Shown: positions 1 through 13,032 of the stretch, in pieces
Layout: each line of letters opens with the position of its first letter
How positions within the stretch are numbered: the stretch's first letter is position 1
From: Agriotes lineatus
Taxonomy: Eukaryota; Arthropoda; Insecta; Coleoptera; Elateridae
Assembly: GCA_940337035.1 (NCBI GenBank)
Contig: CALNHX010002284.1
Span: 121,301-185,300 of the forward strand
Direction of reading: 5' to 3'
DNA: 64,000 bases
Notes under the pieces: model-generated
The model's input: only the letters and a program-made list of their open reading frames with translations
Told to the model about the DNA's origin: nothing
Database searches by the model: none
Program-made: the position numbers and the translations under genes

Positions 1-2640
1 ATATTATTAGTACTGCATGTGATCATCAGGCCCCGCCGGCGCAGTTCCGAATTTCCGCAAAATAGACGTTTCGCCATTATCGAATTAAACTATAGGACTT
101 TCATTCCTGAAATGTCACTTACGTACCACCCAACTTCAAATAATCCCATGGGGCGCTGTGCCTTCGAATTGCTTTGGGATTGCCTGTCTGAACGCTTTTT
201 GCAGTTATAGTGCATCTACCACATGTCTCGCGTACTTACCTCTGATGCAACAGCTCTTCTCGTTTTCACCTGCAAGAATGAATTTTGCTGCTGATTGTGG
301 GCGGAATTCAGAATGAGGAAAAAATCGGGCCGCTAAGTTTTATGATCTATATAATACACACCGTTTTGAACTATACACGACCATGATTCTTCAGTTAATT
401 ATAAATACATTAAGGCCATATCGCATTGAACGGCTTAGACTTTTTCGCATTAGTGTTTTTTGCAGGTGTAAGACTGTAAAAGTGTAAGAGGCAATACAAG
501 ATAAAAAGTTACACATTGCGTCAACGGCCGCAATCTATTCTTTGTTGTACTGTAAGTCAGCGTAACGTCATTTTGATGCTTGGCAGGCAAACGCAATTAT
601 AGGTTTGTTCTTCTCCTTATGTGGCCCCCATTCAGCTTGTGATGTCTTAAGATAATTTCAGACAACATAACCCTTGTACCTGAAACGTGTTTTGTACGGG
701 CGAGGTAATAGAACAAAAAACCCAATTGATGCGAGATAGTAAATTGTAATTGTAATTGATTAGCAAGGAGATGGCTAAGTATCCAATCAACTGATAAACC
801 GATGTTTGTCTTTATTCTGGCTTATGTAACACTATATTGGTGCGACAAGGATATCACTTTGGTTAACTATATAGGTACTTTAATATCAGTGACCAAACTT
901 TTATTTGCTAAATGTGAAATATACCCTGCTTTTTGTGTATATGACATATTATATTGATGATATGTCAATATAGTAAATTGAGTTACTTTTTTTATAAAAT
1001 GAACTTTCTTCCGTTAGTTACTGCTTCATAAATCATATGAAACGTATAAACTAATCTAGCCTACTCCCTTTTTACCTCCATTTTAATCCCCTTTGTAGTA
1101 TAACATGTTGCCAGATTGTAGTGTGATGAGGCCTTCTTTTCTTCGGATTTCAAAGAGACCTATTACATCCCATTTGATCTTCTCTGCTTCATGGCTGGCC
1201 ACATCTCAAAGCAAAGAGAAACCTTATTCTTAGACAAATGGGTATGTTTACATTAACATTTCTTTCTTAGACGACCTTTCACTTTGGTAGACACTAATTA
1301 TAACCAATATAATAGTATTTACTGTAAGTATTTATTCAATTCAAATACCTTCAAGAATATTCCTTTTTAACGTTTGAAAACCTGACAGTTATTTCGTTTG
1401 ATCAAAATTAAAATTTGAAGTTTTGATCCAAATATCTCAAATTTTACATTAGTTATTAAAATTATAAATTATCTAAATAAAACCAAAATGCTAATTTCGA
1501 AATATAAAACGTAAAACTACCAAGATCTTGATTTAACTTTTTATTTAGAATATAAATTGAGATAGTTATGTTAAATATAATTACAGTTCTTCTAAACTTT
1601 ATATCAAATCAAAATTGATAAACACGCACATTAAGATCTCAATAAAATGTTCACTTACCGTTGCGTCTTTCAGAGGTACATGAGTTAAATCTGCTGTCCT
1701 TTTCGGAACACCCCCACTTGTTATCTTACCGATTGGCTCCGCTCCAAAATCTCGTTGCAAAACGTCTTCAAAATATTTCTATTCTCGCAATAAAACCCAT
1801 TTAATTGGTACCCACTCACTGATGTTGAATGAATGATGCACTCTATTGTATATACAATAGACCAATATGACTTTCAAAATTGACTTCTATTTTGAATCAT
1901 AATAATTTGATATTATTATATCAAAAATTATCAAGGGAAAGCTATTTTGTCACTGTGTAAAACATTAAAATTATTGTTTATTCACAACTGATATGGAATT
2001 CAACCTTCAGAGCGATTTCAAAATTTTCAAGTAAATATTATTTACACATAGTAACCTGTTGCTATCTCAACTGCCACCATTCATTCAAACGATTGTTTTT
2101 TTAATATCCTTTGGAACTGACCGGATTTAGAAATAAAAATAATTACTGCATGCAATTGCATGTTGCAATACAAGAGCAATCCGAACACACATTATTTAAT
2201 CATATATCTACAGAAAAAAACCTGCACGATCTACTGCGGTATGTTTAAAACGAAAGTCAATTAGCTCAAATACCATATTTACTTATTATGTATATGTTTT
2301 TCATAAAAATAATGTAATAAACAATATTTTTATTGTTTATACTGTAAATTCTGAGCAGTGTACAACTAAATGTTCCCCGCACACATTTTGCTACATTTGG
2401 TTCTAGTTCTTTTATATTTCTTAGATAGGCAGGTGATGCAACGTCCTATCTTCTATGGTGGCTCTTCGTGACTCTTCATTACCGTCAACGGTTCTTTGTT
2501 ATCATATTTTCATTGCGCTAATTGTTTTTCCAACTCTCTAGTAAAATACTTTCTTTTTCTTCACGAAGAAATCATCTTCCGAGGTTTCTTCAGATTTTCA
2601 CGTTTTAGAGTCTCTAGTTGACGAAAAGCAGGTTTTCTCA
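1..2640. other. Unannotated A+T-rich DNA
   Basis: Only short, overlapping open frames without recognisable domains. No transposon ends, tRNA or splice-bounded exons stood out. Contains small AT-rich palindromic stretches (for example near 950-970 and 1900-1925) of the kind expected by chance at this composition. Confidence 0.3.
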
Positions 2641-2867
2641 ATTCCGTCTGTGTGTCTGGCGGTATAACTCAAAAACTATTTGTCGAAGGAAGATGATATT
2701 TTTCATACACTTTTGTATATACCTGGCATAAAACCGTGAAAATTTCAGACAAATATATACAGGGTGAGCACCTTTAAAAATGTTTTCTTTATTGTTGCGT
2801 AAATTTTTAAGTGAAAGATAATAATTTTAACATTTTCCGTTAAATAGAGGCGCGCGGCGCACTCATT

Positions 2868-2962
2868 TCAATGAGGCTCGTTGGCGCAGTTCAACTTGTC
2901 GATGCAGTTACGATCGCTATGCAGATGCGCCCGGTTCAAACCCCAGCGGGATACATTTTCTT
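2868..2962 (+). repeat. tRNA-related sequence, possible SINE head
   Basis: TTGGCGCAGTTCAAC at 2881-2895 fits a pol III A box, and GGTTCAAACCC at 2933-2943 fits a B box, with about 50 bases between, as in tRNAs. The T arm pairs only partly and the two acceptor strands (GGCTCGT, CGGGATA) do not pair. It is therefore not an intact tRNA gene. A tRNA-derived SINE head or tRNA pseudogene is likely. Just upstream (2640-2780) is text of the form TCTGTGTGTCTGGCGGTATA followed by CAGGGTGAGCACC, also repeat-like. Confidence 0.4.
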
Positions 2963-3580
2963 TTATTTGCAAATTGGTCTAATTCGCGCGAGGGAAGTTC
3001 GGTGTAAATCAATTTAAATATTTTTTAAGTTTCGATTCGACATTTGCTTTTAGTGACATCCAAAGAATATATGATATTATTACGTTGATATCAATGATAT
3101 TACTGAACATGACATGTGACCGCCTTCTTGATATTTTACAGTATAGGATCTAGTCAGTTTTTCCATTGTGTTCATACCACCTTTGGTACTGTTGTAGCAC
3201 AATATAATTTCGTGTCTTTTTCGTCCCGTTGTCCAATTTGTTGTCATTATGCATGGTACTCAATAGCACTGCAATGTTTCATTTCTTTGAGCAATGAGAG
3301 ATTATTTTTTGTCGTTTCCGAAGCTAATTAATGTTGAAAACGGTTGACGACTTTTGATATTTCTAAAACGAACCCGTAGCTCTGGTTTATTTCTTTCTTA
3401 GTGTGCCAATTGTGGTCAACTTTTTGTGTGCAAATATTCAGACATGTTATAGCACGTAAAAGATCTACCATATAATATTTAGATTAGATTTCTCTGTTTC
3501 TCACCAACCTTTTTCTCTACGGTCTCACCTTGCTTTTTTCTGTTCATTTCCTACTTTTCCCTTGTATAGCTCCAAACCTC

Positions 3581-4093
3581 CAACGCTGTCACATATTACC
3601 CATGTTTTTATATCATATATTCCAGGTTTTCAAGGAATCTATTGTTTAATTGAACATCTTCCTCTGAAAGTTACTAATTTTTCGTCGACTTTTATAGAAC
3701 AGTTGGGAATATATGCTTACTGTAAGTATTTATTTCATATTCGAAGCATTCTCGCATTGGTTGCACCGTATCTGCAGATCTTCCTTTACGTCTTTCGACA
3801 GCATGAAGTAAATACCAATGAATGAAGTACGTCCTAACCTGCAACGCTGTCACATATTACCCTTGTCTTTATATCATATATTCCAGATTTTCAAGGAATC
3901 TATTGTTTAATTGAACATCTTCCTCTGAAAGTTACTCATTTTTCGTCGACTTTTATAGAACAGTTGGGAATATATGCTTCCTGTAAGTATTTATTTCATA
4001 TTCGAAGCATTCTCGCATTGGTTGCACCGTATCTGCAGATCTTCCTTTACGTCTTTCGACAGCATAAAGTAAATACCAATGAATGAAGTACGT
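3581..4093. repeat. 261-bp tandem duplication
   Basis: 3581-3841 is repeated at 3842-4093 with only a few substitutions. Both begin CAACGCTGTCACATATTACC and end AATGAATGAAGTACGT. Each copy contains an exon-like segment bounded by TTCCAG and GTAAGT that is open in one frame, but the protein is not recognised and the few differences include amino-acid changes. Recent duplication of intergenic DNA is the plain reading. Confidence 0.85.
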
Positions 4094-7000
4094 GGAACTT
4101 GATGGTACCAGTAAAAATTTAATAGATGTTGATTCAAAAACACACTGTGTAATTTCGTGCAAATGAAAGAAATGAAAATTCCACAGGCATCTTGTTATAG
4201 AGCTTACTAAGGCATTCGCCGATAAATACTAATTCAGGTAAAACCAGACATCGTCGAAGCACTTACGTACAATTTAGGGTAATCCCACATGTATGTTGAG
4301 GAATACAAAAAAAATAAGGCCTCTCCAAATATATTACTAGTAAAGCGTAATTAAGTGGAATATAAGTTTACATAATGCACGGCCATGAATACTCGGCTGT
4401 GTAAACGCAGATTTAGCGTTAAAAAATAGTATTGAAGTTACTGGTTTTCGGAAACAGCGAGTGGAAAATAACAGGTGTTGTTTTTGTGAATGGTTTGTAT
4501 AAAAAATAAAGAGCGTTTCCGTTCGTATCGGTTCTCTGTGGGAATATGGTGCCCCAAGATATTCTCAAATCTTTATGAATAGTTTATGATTAAAAGAAGA
4601 TTGCTAGCAGGCATATAGGAAAGTGGGCAGCTTTTCCGGAAATTATTTCCACGTCGTGAGATGGATTAAGGAGACACAGAAGGACGTTGTTAAATCAACG
4701 TTGCCTGTTTTATACGGGGTAGGTAGATGTTAATTTCGTATTAGATATTCTTGATCCTATGGTCGGTATACATTTGGAAATTGTAGCGTCAAGTTCTGAG
4801 AAATGTTGTAACATTATTTATGGGGAACTACAACCAAGGCTGAAAGGGGTTGTGCTGGTACCTACATCTAGGCCATCGCCTTAAGTGGCGTTTAACTGTT
4901 TAGTTATTCCGCGGTGTAAGCCGTTTGGAGATAATCTATGCTCGCTGCCGGAGAACGTTTCTTCTAGCTATAAGAAGCTAATCCGCACCACAAACGCAAG
5001 CGTATTCTGATAAGTGAAGTAAACTCATAACTGATTAACTTGATATTTCTCACAACACAAAATTTTATAACCTCTTATACTCCCATATTCGATAGAAACT
5101 GTACTATTTTATTACGGTCAGATTTGTTGAAGCATATTAAAAAGAGTAAAGTATCTATTTGTATGATAAGTTTATTGTGGGGTGCTCCTCTTTTAACTGT
5201 GCATTCTTTTATCTTCCTCATTTTGTTGATAGTAAATGCCTGATACTTATATTGTATGTCTGTACTAGTCGTGATTTACAACCGCAATTAATAAATCATT
5301 TGTACAGTGATACGCTCATTTTGTCGTTTTTCATGCAATAGTGGAAATAATAATTAGATTTGGCAATTCACATTGATTTCGTAAATACACAATACAATTT
5401 CCCCTAAATGGTTAGGCAACCCTATTAACATCATTCTCAATTTTAAATAAGGTACAGCTTTGTCTTTATCAGTTTAAACCACACTCTGCATTCCTCAGTT
5501 TTTCTGATGTCACACTTTCAAATTTGGAACATTGACAACCTGAGTTAGACTGTTTTTGAGCAATTTTCGACCATTTCCTGGCAAGTCTTGTTTCGTGTAA
5601 GTTAAATCGCTCTTCATGGGGTCTCTGTCTCATCGGCTTTGGAGGCCAACATTATTTTCGGAGGATTGAGAGTCATCGTAACCCCTTTGAAATGTTCCGG
5701 TAAATTTGGGTTATGTTACCGGCATTCGTTTCGTCACTGACGGATTTGATTGGAGGGTTCTTTGTTGCACGCTAGATTGAAGGATTTGGCTGCATTACAT
5801 TTTAAGGTTAGTAGTTAGTAGTTGCCTACGGTCTCCTCCCTTTAGCGCCGTAATGTACCTGGTAATTTGAATTTTTAGCTTTTATTTTACTACCCTGGGG
5901 ATGCGTTTTTACTTGGATTGGTTCTCTTCATATTAGTGTGATTTGATTTACCTGGAACATGCGGTGCTTTTACGATCCGGCTGGCCGCCCGTTCCTGCAG
6001 CTGAGATCTGCTGTCATTCTCCCTGCAAACGCTGTAGTGATTTAGTTTTGTATTGTACGTTAATCTGAGTTAATTAGTATGACCTTTCTTTTGAATTGCT
6101 ATAATAGTATTTTGTGTATAACGATTTTTGGTGCCTACTTGGGTAATTAGATATTTGATTAATTGGTTTACTTACCCGGTTGTTTAGCAGCCACGTTTCT
6201 ATTGTTTTGATTTGTGTTGCGGCTGCTCTAGTAATCACTTTAACTATACGTAACATCAGCGTACATAAATCAAACAAGTAGAGACACTCTCTGTCGGTCG
6301 GTTCCTTTGATGTCAACATTCCGATTTGGATTACGTTGAACGGCTCCTGGGTGGTACTTTCCAATTATTCTAACAGATGGCGCTTCTACTTGAACACATC
6401 ATGATTGGTAGCAAAGCCAGTACCTGGCGCTGATTGGTAGAACTTTGTGCTGCCATCTGATTGTCAAGCTTAGAAATACCTCCCCAAGGCACTGTCCCAG
6501 GCACTCTAGACAGGTTTCAACATTTGGCATGAGTGTCTCTACTACGCTGGTAACATCGTGTAGTGCATTAACCTCGACGTCAACGCTTTAGCTGTCAAAT
6601 TTGTTCTATTGTGCGGCTGTGGCTATGCTACCGTCGACGGATTTATTTCTGAGTTTAACTAGCTGCCCGTTTCTAAATTTTTATAGTCAAGTTTAGGGTT
6701 TAGAATGACGTAAGTAACTACTTGGAGCTTCAGAGATTGCCCTATGAATTTCTTATAGGTCCTAGCATCCCTAATCAGATCTCTCGAACTGCAGGAACCG
6801 CCCCGTCTAAATTTTGTGTGCAGTAAAGTCAATTTATTAAGCCAACCGTCGGGGTTGAACGTTGGCCTTACTTTGTGCTTGCGCTATCCGCACCCTTTGT
6901 TTTGCTCTCCGCTTAACGGAGAATAGTTGAGTATCTAGAGCTTTTTGTGTTCTTGATCATAGGTTACTTTAGTCATGTCACGCGTTATGCCGATCGCCGC

Positions 7001-8900
7001 TTCACAGTGGCCGCCGCTGTATTAGTGTTTAGACATGCTTCGGCGTTTACTTAATTGATTTAAGATTTGAGCACTATCTAGGTGGTTACTAAGTATCTAG
7101 CGTCCTTCTAGCTGGACTAGAATTACATAGCACTATTCGCTACTCTATGGGTCAACTTTTGATGTTTATTGATGTTAACTATGTATTGGTTGTGATATTT
7201 ATTTGTGATAATTTTGTATTGGCTGTGAGTTATATTGTTATTTGATTTGTTTTACCGATATATGTATATTGTTGATATGTGTGCAATATAGAACCAAATT
7301 CGAAATAAATATTGTTACTAGTTATTGGTTCTGCTGTTATTTTGATTTGCTTAGTATATCTCTGACCTTAGGGAGGTCCGACCCAACGATTTTTCTACGT
7401 CGAAGACCTGGCGCCCTCTCCCATAGTTTTGTTACAGCTTTGCTGGAACCCCAACCCTCTCGAATAGTTAGCCAACCTAGGCCGATATTTACCAGCTGGC
7501 AAAATACCTAATACAACTTTCGCCAACAGGTAAGAGCCGCCCTTCGCCATCCTTCGTTGCAACAGCTTGAAATCTTTCCATTTGTTACTGCTGCCTTCTA
7601 ATTTTCAGAGATTGTAATGGTCTTCTCTACATATATTCAAAGTTTATACGTTTTCTTTACCTATCTAAGTGTATTTCATTGAAATATAAAAACTTGTTGG
7701 CACTCAAATAAATAGAAACATTCTATAATTGAAGAACTGCATTTGCCTCCTCTGTAGCTAGTGGTCTTCCCTCAAATACGCTTTAACAGCGTACAATTTT
7801 TGGATTATAATAGAAGAAGCTGAATTCAAGCCGCCACCAATCTGTATAGTGTTTACTTCTCCATTAACATTTTGAGTTAGAATCGCGGCCATATGAGTCT
7901 TTGGCAGTAACGAAACCGATTTCTATCTCTTCAGGTTTGCTGCATTAACCATCTGCTCACGGGGTAGCGATGACAACTATAATGAGAGAATCTATAGTGT
8001 ATAACTGATATTAAGAAAAAGACTAGGAGCATTTCAATTTTTATAGTTGTAGGTCTACCCTTAAACTAAAACAAAGTTATTTCTCTTTGCTTTTCTTCTA
8101 AACAATGCAGAGTGTACAATATTAGATTTTAGTACAAGCAATATTATTCTTATTAACCCATTAAAACGGTTGTAAAACATTATACCATATTTTTACTCTT
8201 ATTGCGTTTTCGAAAACTTTGGATATCACTGCGTATGTTAGGTTGTCTACCGTTCTGGAACTTCTTTGACAGACGGGTAGACAGGATGGAGCTATTTGAG
8301 GTTCCCATTTTTGGTCTTCAGTGTACTACCTATGTCCTAAGACACTTTTTCAAGGTTTTTCTTAGTGGACGCGGCAACAAACGGTTACAGAATTCGTTTA
8401 ATGGCTGTGTGACTCGCACAACCTTCATGGTCGATCCATGATTTGAGTGTTTTCAAAGGTAATTTGCTTTTTGGCCCCAGAAAGTCCCAACCCTCAAATA
8501 GCCTTCTGGTAATATTCCTGTAATAGAATCTCTGTTGTCGATTAACCGTTTTTCGTACTTTTTAACTATTACATTGCACATTTCACGCTGGGAAAAATCT
8601 TGCCACTAGGGTACTACGGATCTATTGTGGCTTGGCTGTAACCCTCTCTTCTAGAACGTAAATGATGGGAGCCTCTTGTCTTTCGGCATCCGTGAACTGA
8701 TAGTGTGAGCAAATCAGAGGTATTTTACTGTTTGTTGATTTGCGTCTATTCTCTTGAATCCAATAGTGCTCGTCCCCAAAGGTGCTTCTGGTTCTTTATA
8801 GGTTTTCTGATTTTGCATCTAAGTTTGCAAGTGGATCTTGCATAGCTCACTCGGTGCTGGTCGAATCACTACTTAGTGACGTCTGGCAATAAAGTAGCAT
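4094..8900. other. No recognisable gene; mixed-composition DNA
   Basis: Open frames here are short and without recognisable domains. 5650-7560 is less A+T-rich than its surroundings and ends in a good donor-like site (CCAACAG|GTAAGAG near 7530). This could mean an untranslated exon or an old repeat, but no coding potential or partner exon could be tied to it. Confidence 0.25.
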
Positions 8901-9254
8901 CATACCAGTTAAGTACTGTTTTGAACGTAATAATAGAAAATTAGTTGTCTAGCACGAATAAAATACATTCTTATGCAAACGTACAGTTTACATTTCTCTC
9001 TACGGGTGTTTTATATGTAGCGGAAATACGATTGGACTTTCAATTTATTAATTAAATTTATGTGGAAGTGTAACATACAGGTATTTGACACTAAACATGG
9101 TTGAAAAGTAATAGCCTACTTGTTTTAACTATAATTGCATACATCTAGGAGTATACGACTTACATTTAATACCATTAGCTTTAAATAAATACTTAATATA
9201 TTTCATACACCCATCGTTTACCAACCGTAAGGAATATAAATTTCTAGGTCAGTA

Positions 9255-9375
9255 GTAGGATACCATAAATAAGTAATTGCATTTTTTGATGAATTAATCT
9301 TACAAATGACAAATAGTTGAATTCGTTCCGTGTTTTCATTAAATTTCGTCATTCGGTGTTTGTTAGGTGTCAGAC
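9255..9375 (+). promoter_or_regulatory. Conserved proximal upstream block of GR exon A
   Basis: The ~110 bases before the exon A ATG share an ordered series of words with the DNA before exon B. The words include AAGTAATTG, TTTTGAT/TTTATTGATC, AACAAATAG/GACAAATAG, TTCATTAAATTTCGTC and CATTAAATGTCGTC-like sequence. This suggests each first exon carries its own promoter or 5' UTR. No TATA or initiator could be assigned with certainty. Confidence 0.4.
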
Positions 9376-10290
9376 ATGGTCAGCATTTATAGTGACTTAT
9401 CTCCTGTATATTTATTAACAAAATATTTAGGACTGCCATCTTTTACTATGGAAAGGCATGAAAAAGAAATTAGCTTAAAACCTATTAAGTACAACAGCTT
9501 TTATAAGCTATTCTTTTATTTGCTTCAGCTAATATTCTTCTGCGTCGCAGTTGGAGTTAACTACATGCATGTAATCCTTGATCAGCAAGGAATGTTACAG
9601 TATATCGAAGCAATGACAATGATAATAAACAAACTGTACATTATATCAATATTTTTCCATGAACTGTATGGTTCTTGTATTACCCAAATATGGAATGAAA
9701 TTTCAATAGTCGAATCAGTTTTAAAATATTATTCTCCGAAGACTAACAATAATAACTCTGTGAAGAAAACCTGCATTGCCATAATATTTTTCAAAGGCGC
9801 AGTTATAATACTAAGTTGTTTGTATGTATTAGTAAAATTCTTTAATAGTGCCAGACAAATGGTGGGCAAGAGCGTTCATTTGATAGGGCTGGTGTATATG
9901 TTTACCATAGAAATGATATTTTGCAGCTTCCTTGTGCTAATCAGAAGTAGATGTCATATGTTGAATACTGTTTGGATGAGCAACTATACATTTTTTCAAT
10001 ATAATACGTCTACTAAGATTTTTCAGATTGATGATATTCAGCAAGTTGCAGACTTACATCAAAAATTGTTTGAACTTGGTATACGCATCAATCAAATTTA
10101 TACCTTGCCAATTTTATTGCATGTGGGGGCAGTCTTTTATTCGACCGTTACTGAATTGTTTCAAATAGTTCACTTTGTTGCCGTTTCAAGCGAAAATCCT
10201 GGAAGGACAGTTTTTGCATTCGCATTGGTAATGATTAACGTATTTGATCTGATGTTGGTTATTATCTCATGTGGAACTGCCATCTACCAG
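9376..10290 (+). CDS. Gustatory receptor, alternative first exon A (305 codons)
   Basis: Large 5' exon of an insect gustatory receptor (7tm_7 family), a membrane ligand-gated channel of taste neurons. It opens at ATG 9376 (MVSIYSDLSPVY), not at the GTG nine bases upstream, because the paralogous exon starts at the matching ATG. About six hydrophobic segments follow, near residues 40-60, 75-95, 135-155, 170-195, 250-270 and 280-300. It ends in a GR-like stretch (DLMLVIISCGT) directly before the donor CAG|GTAAGA at 10291, phase 0. Reading on into the intron reaches a stop at 10314, so it cannot be a full receptor alone. TM7 must come from the exons at 39855-40190, 29.6 kb away, with spliced length about 381 aa, normal for GRs. 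No frameshift or internal stop is seen. The family call is strong. The ligand is unknown. Confidence 0.88.
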
Positions 10291-12129
10291 GTAAGAAGCC
10301 TTAATATTAATTAGTTTATATACCTACTATAGTTTATAATCGTTTTTGAATTGGTTTTATGTTAAACAGGTTAGAAGGTAATTTGGATATAGAGAAAAAT
10401 TACAGGTAGCCAAAATATAATAAGCTCATTTCCAAACTTACTTTAACGCTGAATGGCATTGCTGCAAAGCAACATAAACATGGAAGATAAAAATTAGTTT
10501 AATTGATAACGATAGTGCATTATACAATCTTTCTCAAAACATGTAAAACTTTCGGTGCCATGTTACTATGACAAGTGTGCAGTATGTACATCTTCCCTTG
10601 CTACAAGCCTCTCAAAAAAAATCTACAGAGCTCTTATCATACTAATAGTAACACTTGTTTTATTTGGTTGTTTCATAATATTTAGATTTTACTCATACTT
10701 AACAAGTGACCAGAACAGACGATAAGCTTATTCTAAAAATAGCGTGAACTAATATCCAGCGGCCTTCCTATGATGTACATGGGTGCGTGAGTCATGTATT
10801 CGTCGGCACCGATCGGGCATATTTCATCTTCAATTGTCCCTGTCGTCACCAAGTGCTTCATAATAAAAGGAAAAGCAAGTACGTGAGGTGAATTTCTTTA
10901 TTCGAGCGTGTAAAGCGTCAGATTAGCAATCAGATTGCTCATGCCTATGGTGCAGAGTTAAATTTTACCTTTTGTTTTCTTTTTGAAAGAATATAGTTCG
11001 TTTGTACATAATTTTGAACACTCTTCAACCATCATTCAACCTGAGAAAAGTTGTTACCTTGCTGAATTTATTAAATATGTTAAAAACATTATCTTCTGTA
11101 CCTTACTAATTTATTTACAATTCAATTTAAAAATTAAAAATTTTATGTAATTAGAGTAAGTCCACATATGAGCCCAGTTAAAAAGCTAGTATCTACAAAT
11201 TTTTGAGTATACATTTACTTCTTAATTGTTTTCCAGATAGTGGCTATATTCCACCTCGCAAGTGCTGCAACACCACAGATTCTCATTCAATAGGTCATAA
11301 AGTAGTAAATTTACACCAATGTATAGCTTTATGCCCTGTACTACTATACTTTCGTAAAAATCTAGAGATATTTGTAGTCCATTTCCTTAGAAATCAGTCA
11401 GCAGATGTCGCAAACGAATCAATGTAGTTGAATTTCTTAGTAACCACAGTCAACAGATATTGCAAATCAATCAAAACAATTTTTCATAATAGCCCCGAGT
11501 AGAAAAATTTTACAAAAACGTCTTGTAAAGAAGTACTTTCCAGTTTTAAAGGTAAAATGGAAGGTTATAACCTGACAATTGTATCGAAATTTGACATAGA
11601 CTGAGACTCCGAGAAAGTCCTCTTCCACTATGACCAGTGCAAGTGAAAACCGTGTATTAAGGTCGGTCACCCAATTACCAATTAAGTAATTATTAATTGT
11701 CTGATAACTACTAGTAATAATATTCAAACATTAATCGTTGGTTCAAGCGATAAATGAAAGATCAATCTAAAGGCTATATGTTTATTTACAATACGGAATA
11801 AGAAAATCAATTAAACTTATTGTTAACGAAATACACATTTTAGAGATTCTGTAAAATGTAAACATGCAATTTAATCAAACCATGCACATACCTGGCACCA
11901 CAAAACAACAAGTGAACGAAATCGATTAGCTTTATCGTTAAATACATTGGTGTCAAGTCTTCACTTAACAGAATTTACAATAAACATAGTAATTCCCGTT
12001 TACAAAAAAAAAGCAAAATAACATAACATTTTTGTAATTCTGACTTTTTCGAGGATTTTGGTCAGGGCGTTGTAGAAGGCAATCTTGAACTCAAATGAGC
12101 CAGATCAACAGGGTTTCTTATTAAAATAA
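10291..12129. other. Intron DNA downstream of exon A, no gene seen
   Basis: A+T-rich, stop-filled in all frames. The first ~400 bases resemble the DNA after exon B in patches (CTCTTATCATACTAATAGTA against CTCTATTATATTAATAGTA, then TTAGAT...TACTCA), so the GR duplication unit extended past the donor. Nothing else is recognised. Confidence 0.4.
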
Positions 12130-12681
12130 TTCCATCGTTGATTTTAATTCTAATAACCCCGTCGAAGGTTCAAACGTTTCTTACTTTACTTGCAGAAATT
12201 TTATATAAATACAATCTCAGTTTAGGGAAATCCTCTTTTATGAATATATTTGAATTGTTTGCACTTAGAAATATGGTCTTTATAGTAGCTTGTAAACTTG
12301 ATAATAATGGGATGCGGTTTGATACTATTTTTTCACGTGATGGCACCCATCAATGGCATTTGCTATGATACCGTTATTGGCTTTTTCTTTAAGGATGTTG
12401 ACCATTTTTTGCTCAACATTTTTATCTGGCGATTCATTAAGGTTAAGGATTCGAAGATTATTAATCCTCGAACACTGCTCCAGACTATCCTGTTCAGTAG
12501 ATAGGGTTACATCTTCACTTTTTATACGATTTAATTCAATGTTCACAATTTTATTTACTTCTCGGAGTCTATGATCCACCTTATCGAAGACCTTATCCAT
12601 AATTTTGTTAATAAAATCGTCTTCCGACAATAAGATGGTAATCGTCTGTTTGATAATCTCAGTAATTTCGTGTTTTGGCAT
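12130..12681 (-). pseudogene. L1-type ORF1 protein fragment of a non-LTR retrotransposon
   Basis: The frame starting at 12681 (MPKHEITEIIK) has a predicted coiled coil (DKVFDKVDHRLREVNKIV) followed by LEQCSRINNLRILNLNES. This matches the join between coiled coil and RRM-like domain of L1-type ORF1p (E..SR.NNLRI.G..E). After the stop near 12325, other frames continue with family-like text (RPIIIKFTSY-like, then VWT-like) down to ~12130, so the copy is frameshifted. ORF1p binds element RNA. No ORF2 was found next to it, so this is a 5' fragment. Confidence 0.65.
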
Positions 12682-13032
12682 CGTGTGAATGGCATTATTA
12701 AATATTAATCACAACTTCGCCCTTGATAAACTACTGCTCAGGTAGCACAAATATCTGAAATAAAAACAATTTCAGTCAAACAAAAAGTATTGTCGGAGCA
12801 ACAAATACGTCTACACCTTGCGAGCTGCAGACATCGAATCGAATGTGAGGGGGACTTGGGAATATTACTTACGTGATAGCTTAAAAGCTCAATGCAGCAT
12901 TCAATTCATCAATTGCCTCACTCAGCCAATGCTCAGATGAGTCACTACCAATCGTTAATTAGAGGTCGCCGGTCAGCTCGTATCCGAAGACGGCCGTGGG
13001 TTCATTGGATGGAGGTGCGACGCCACCAATTT

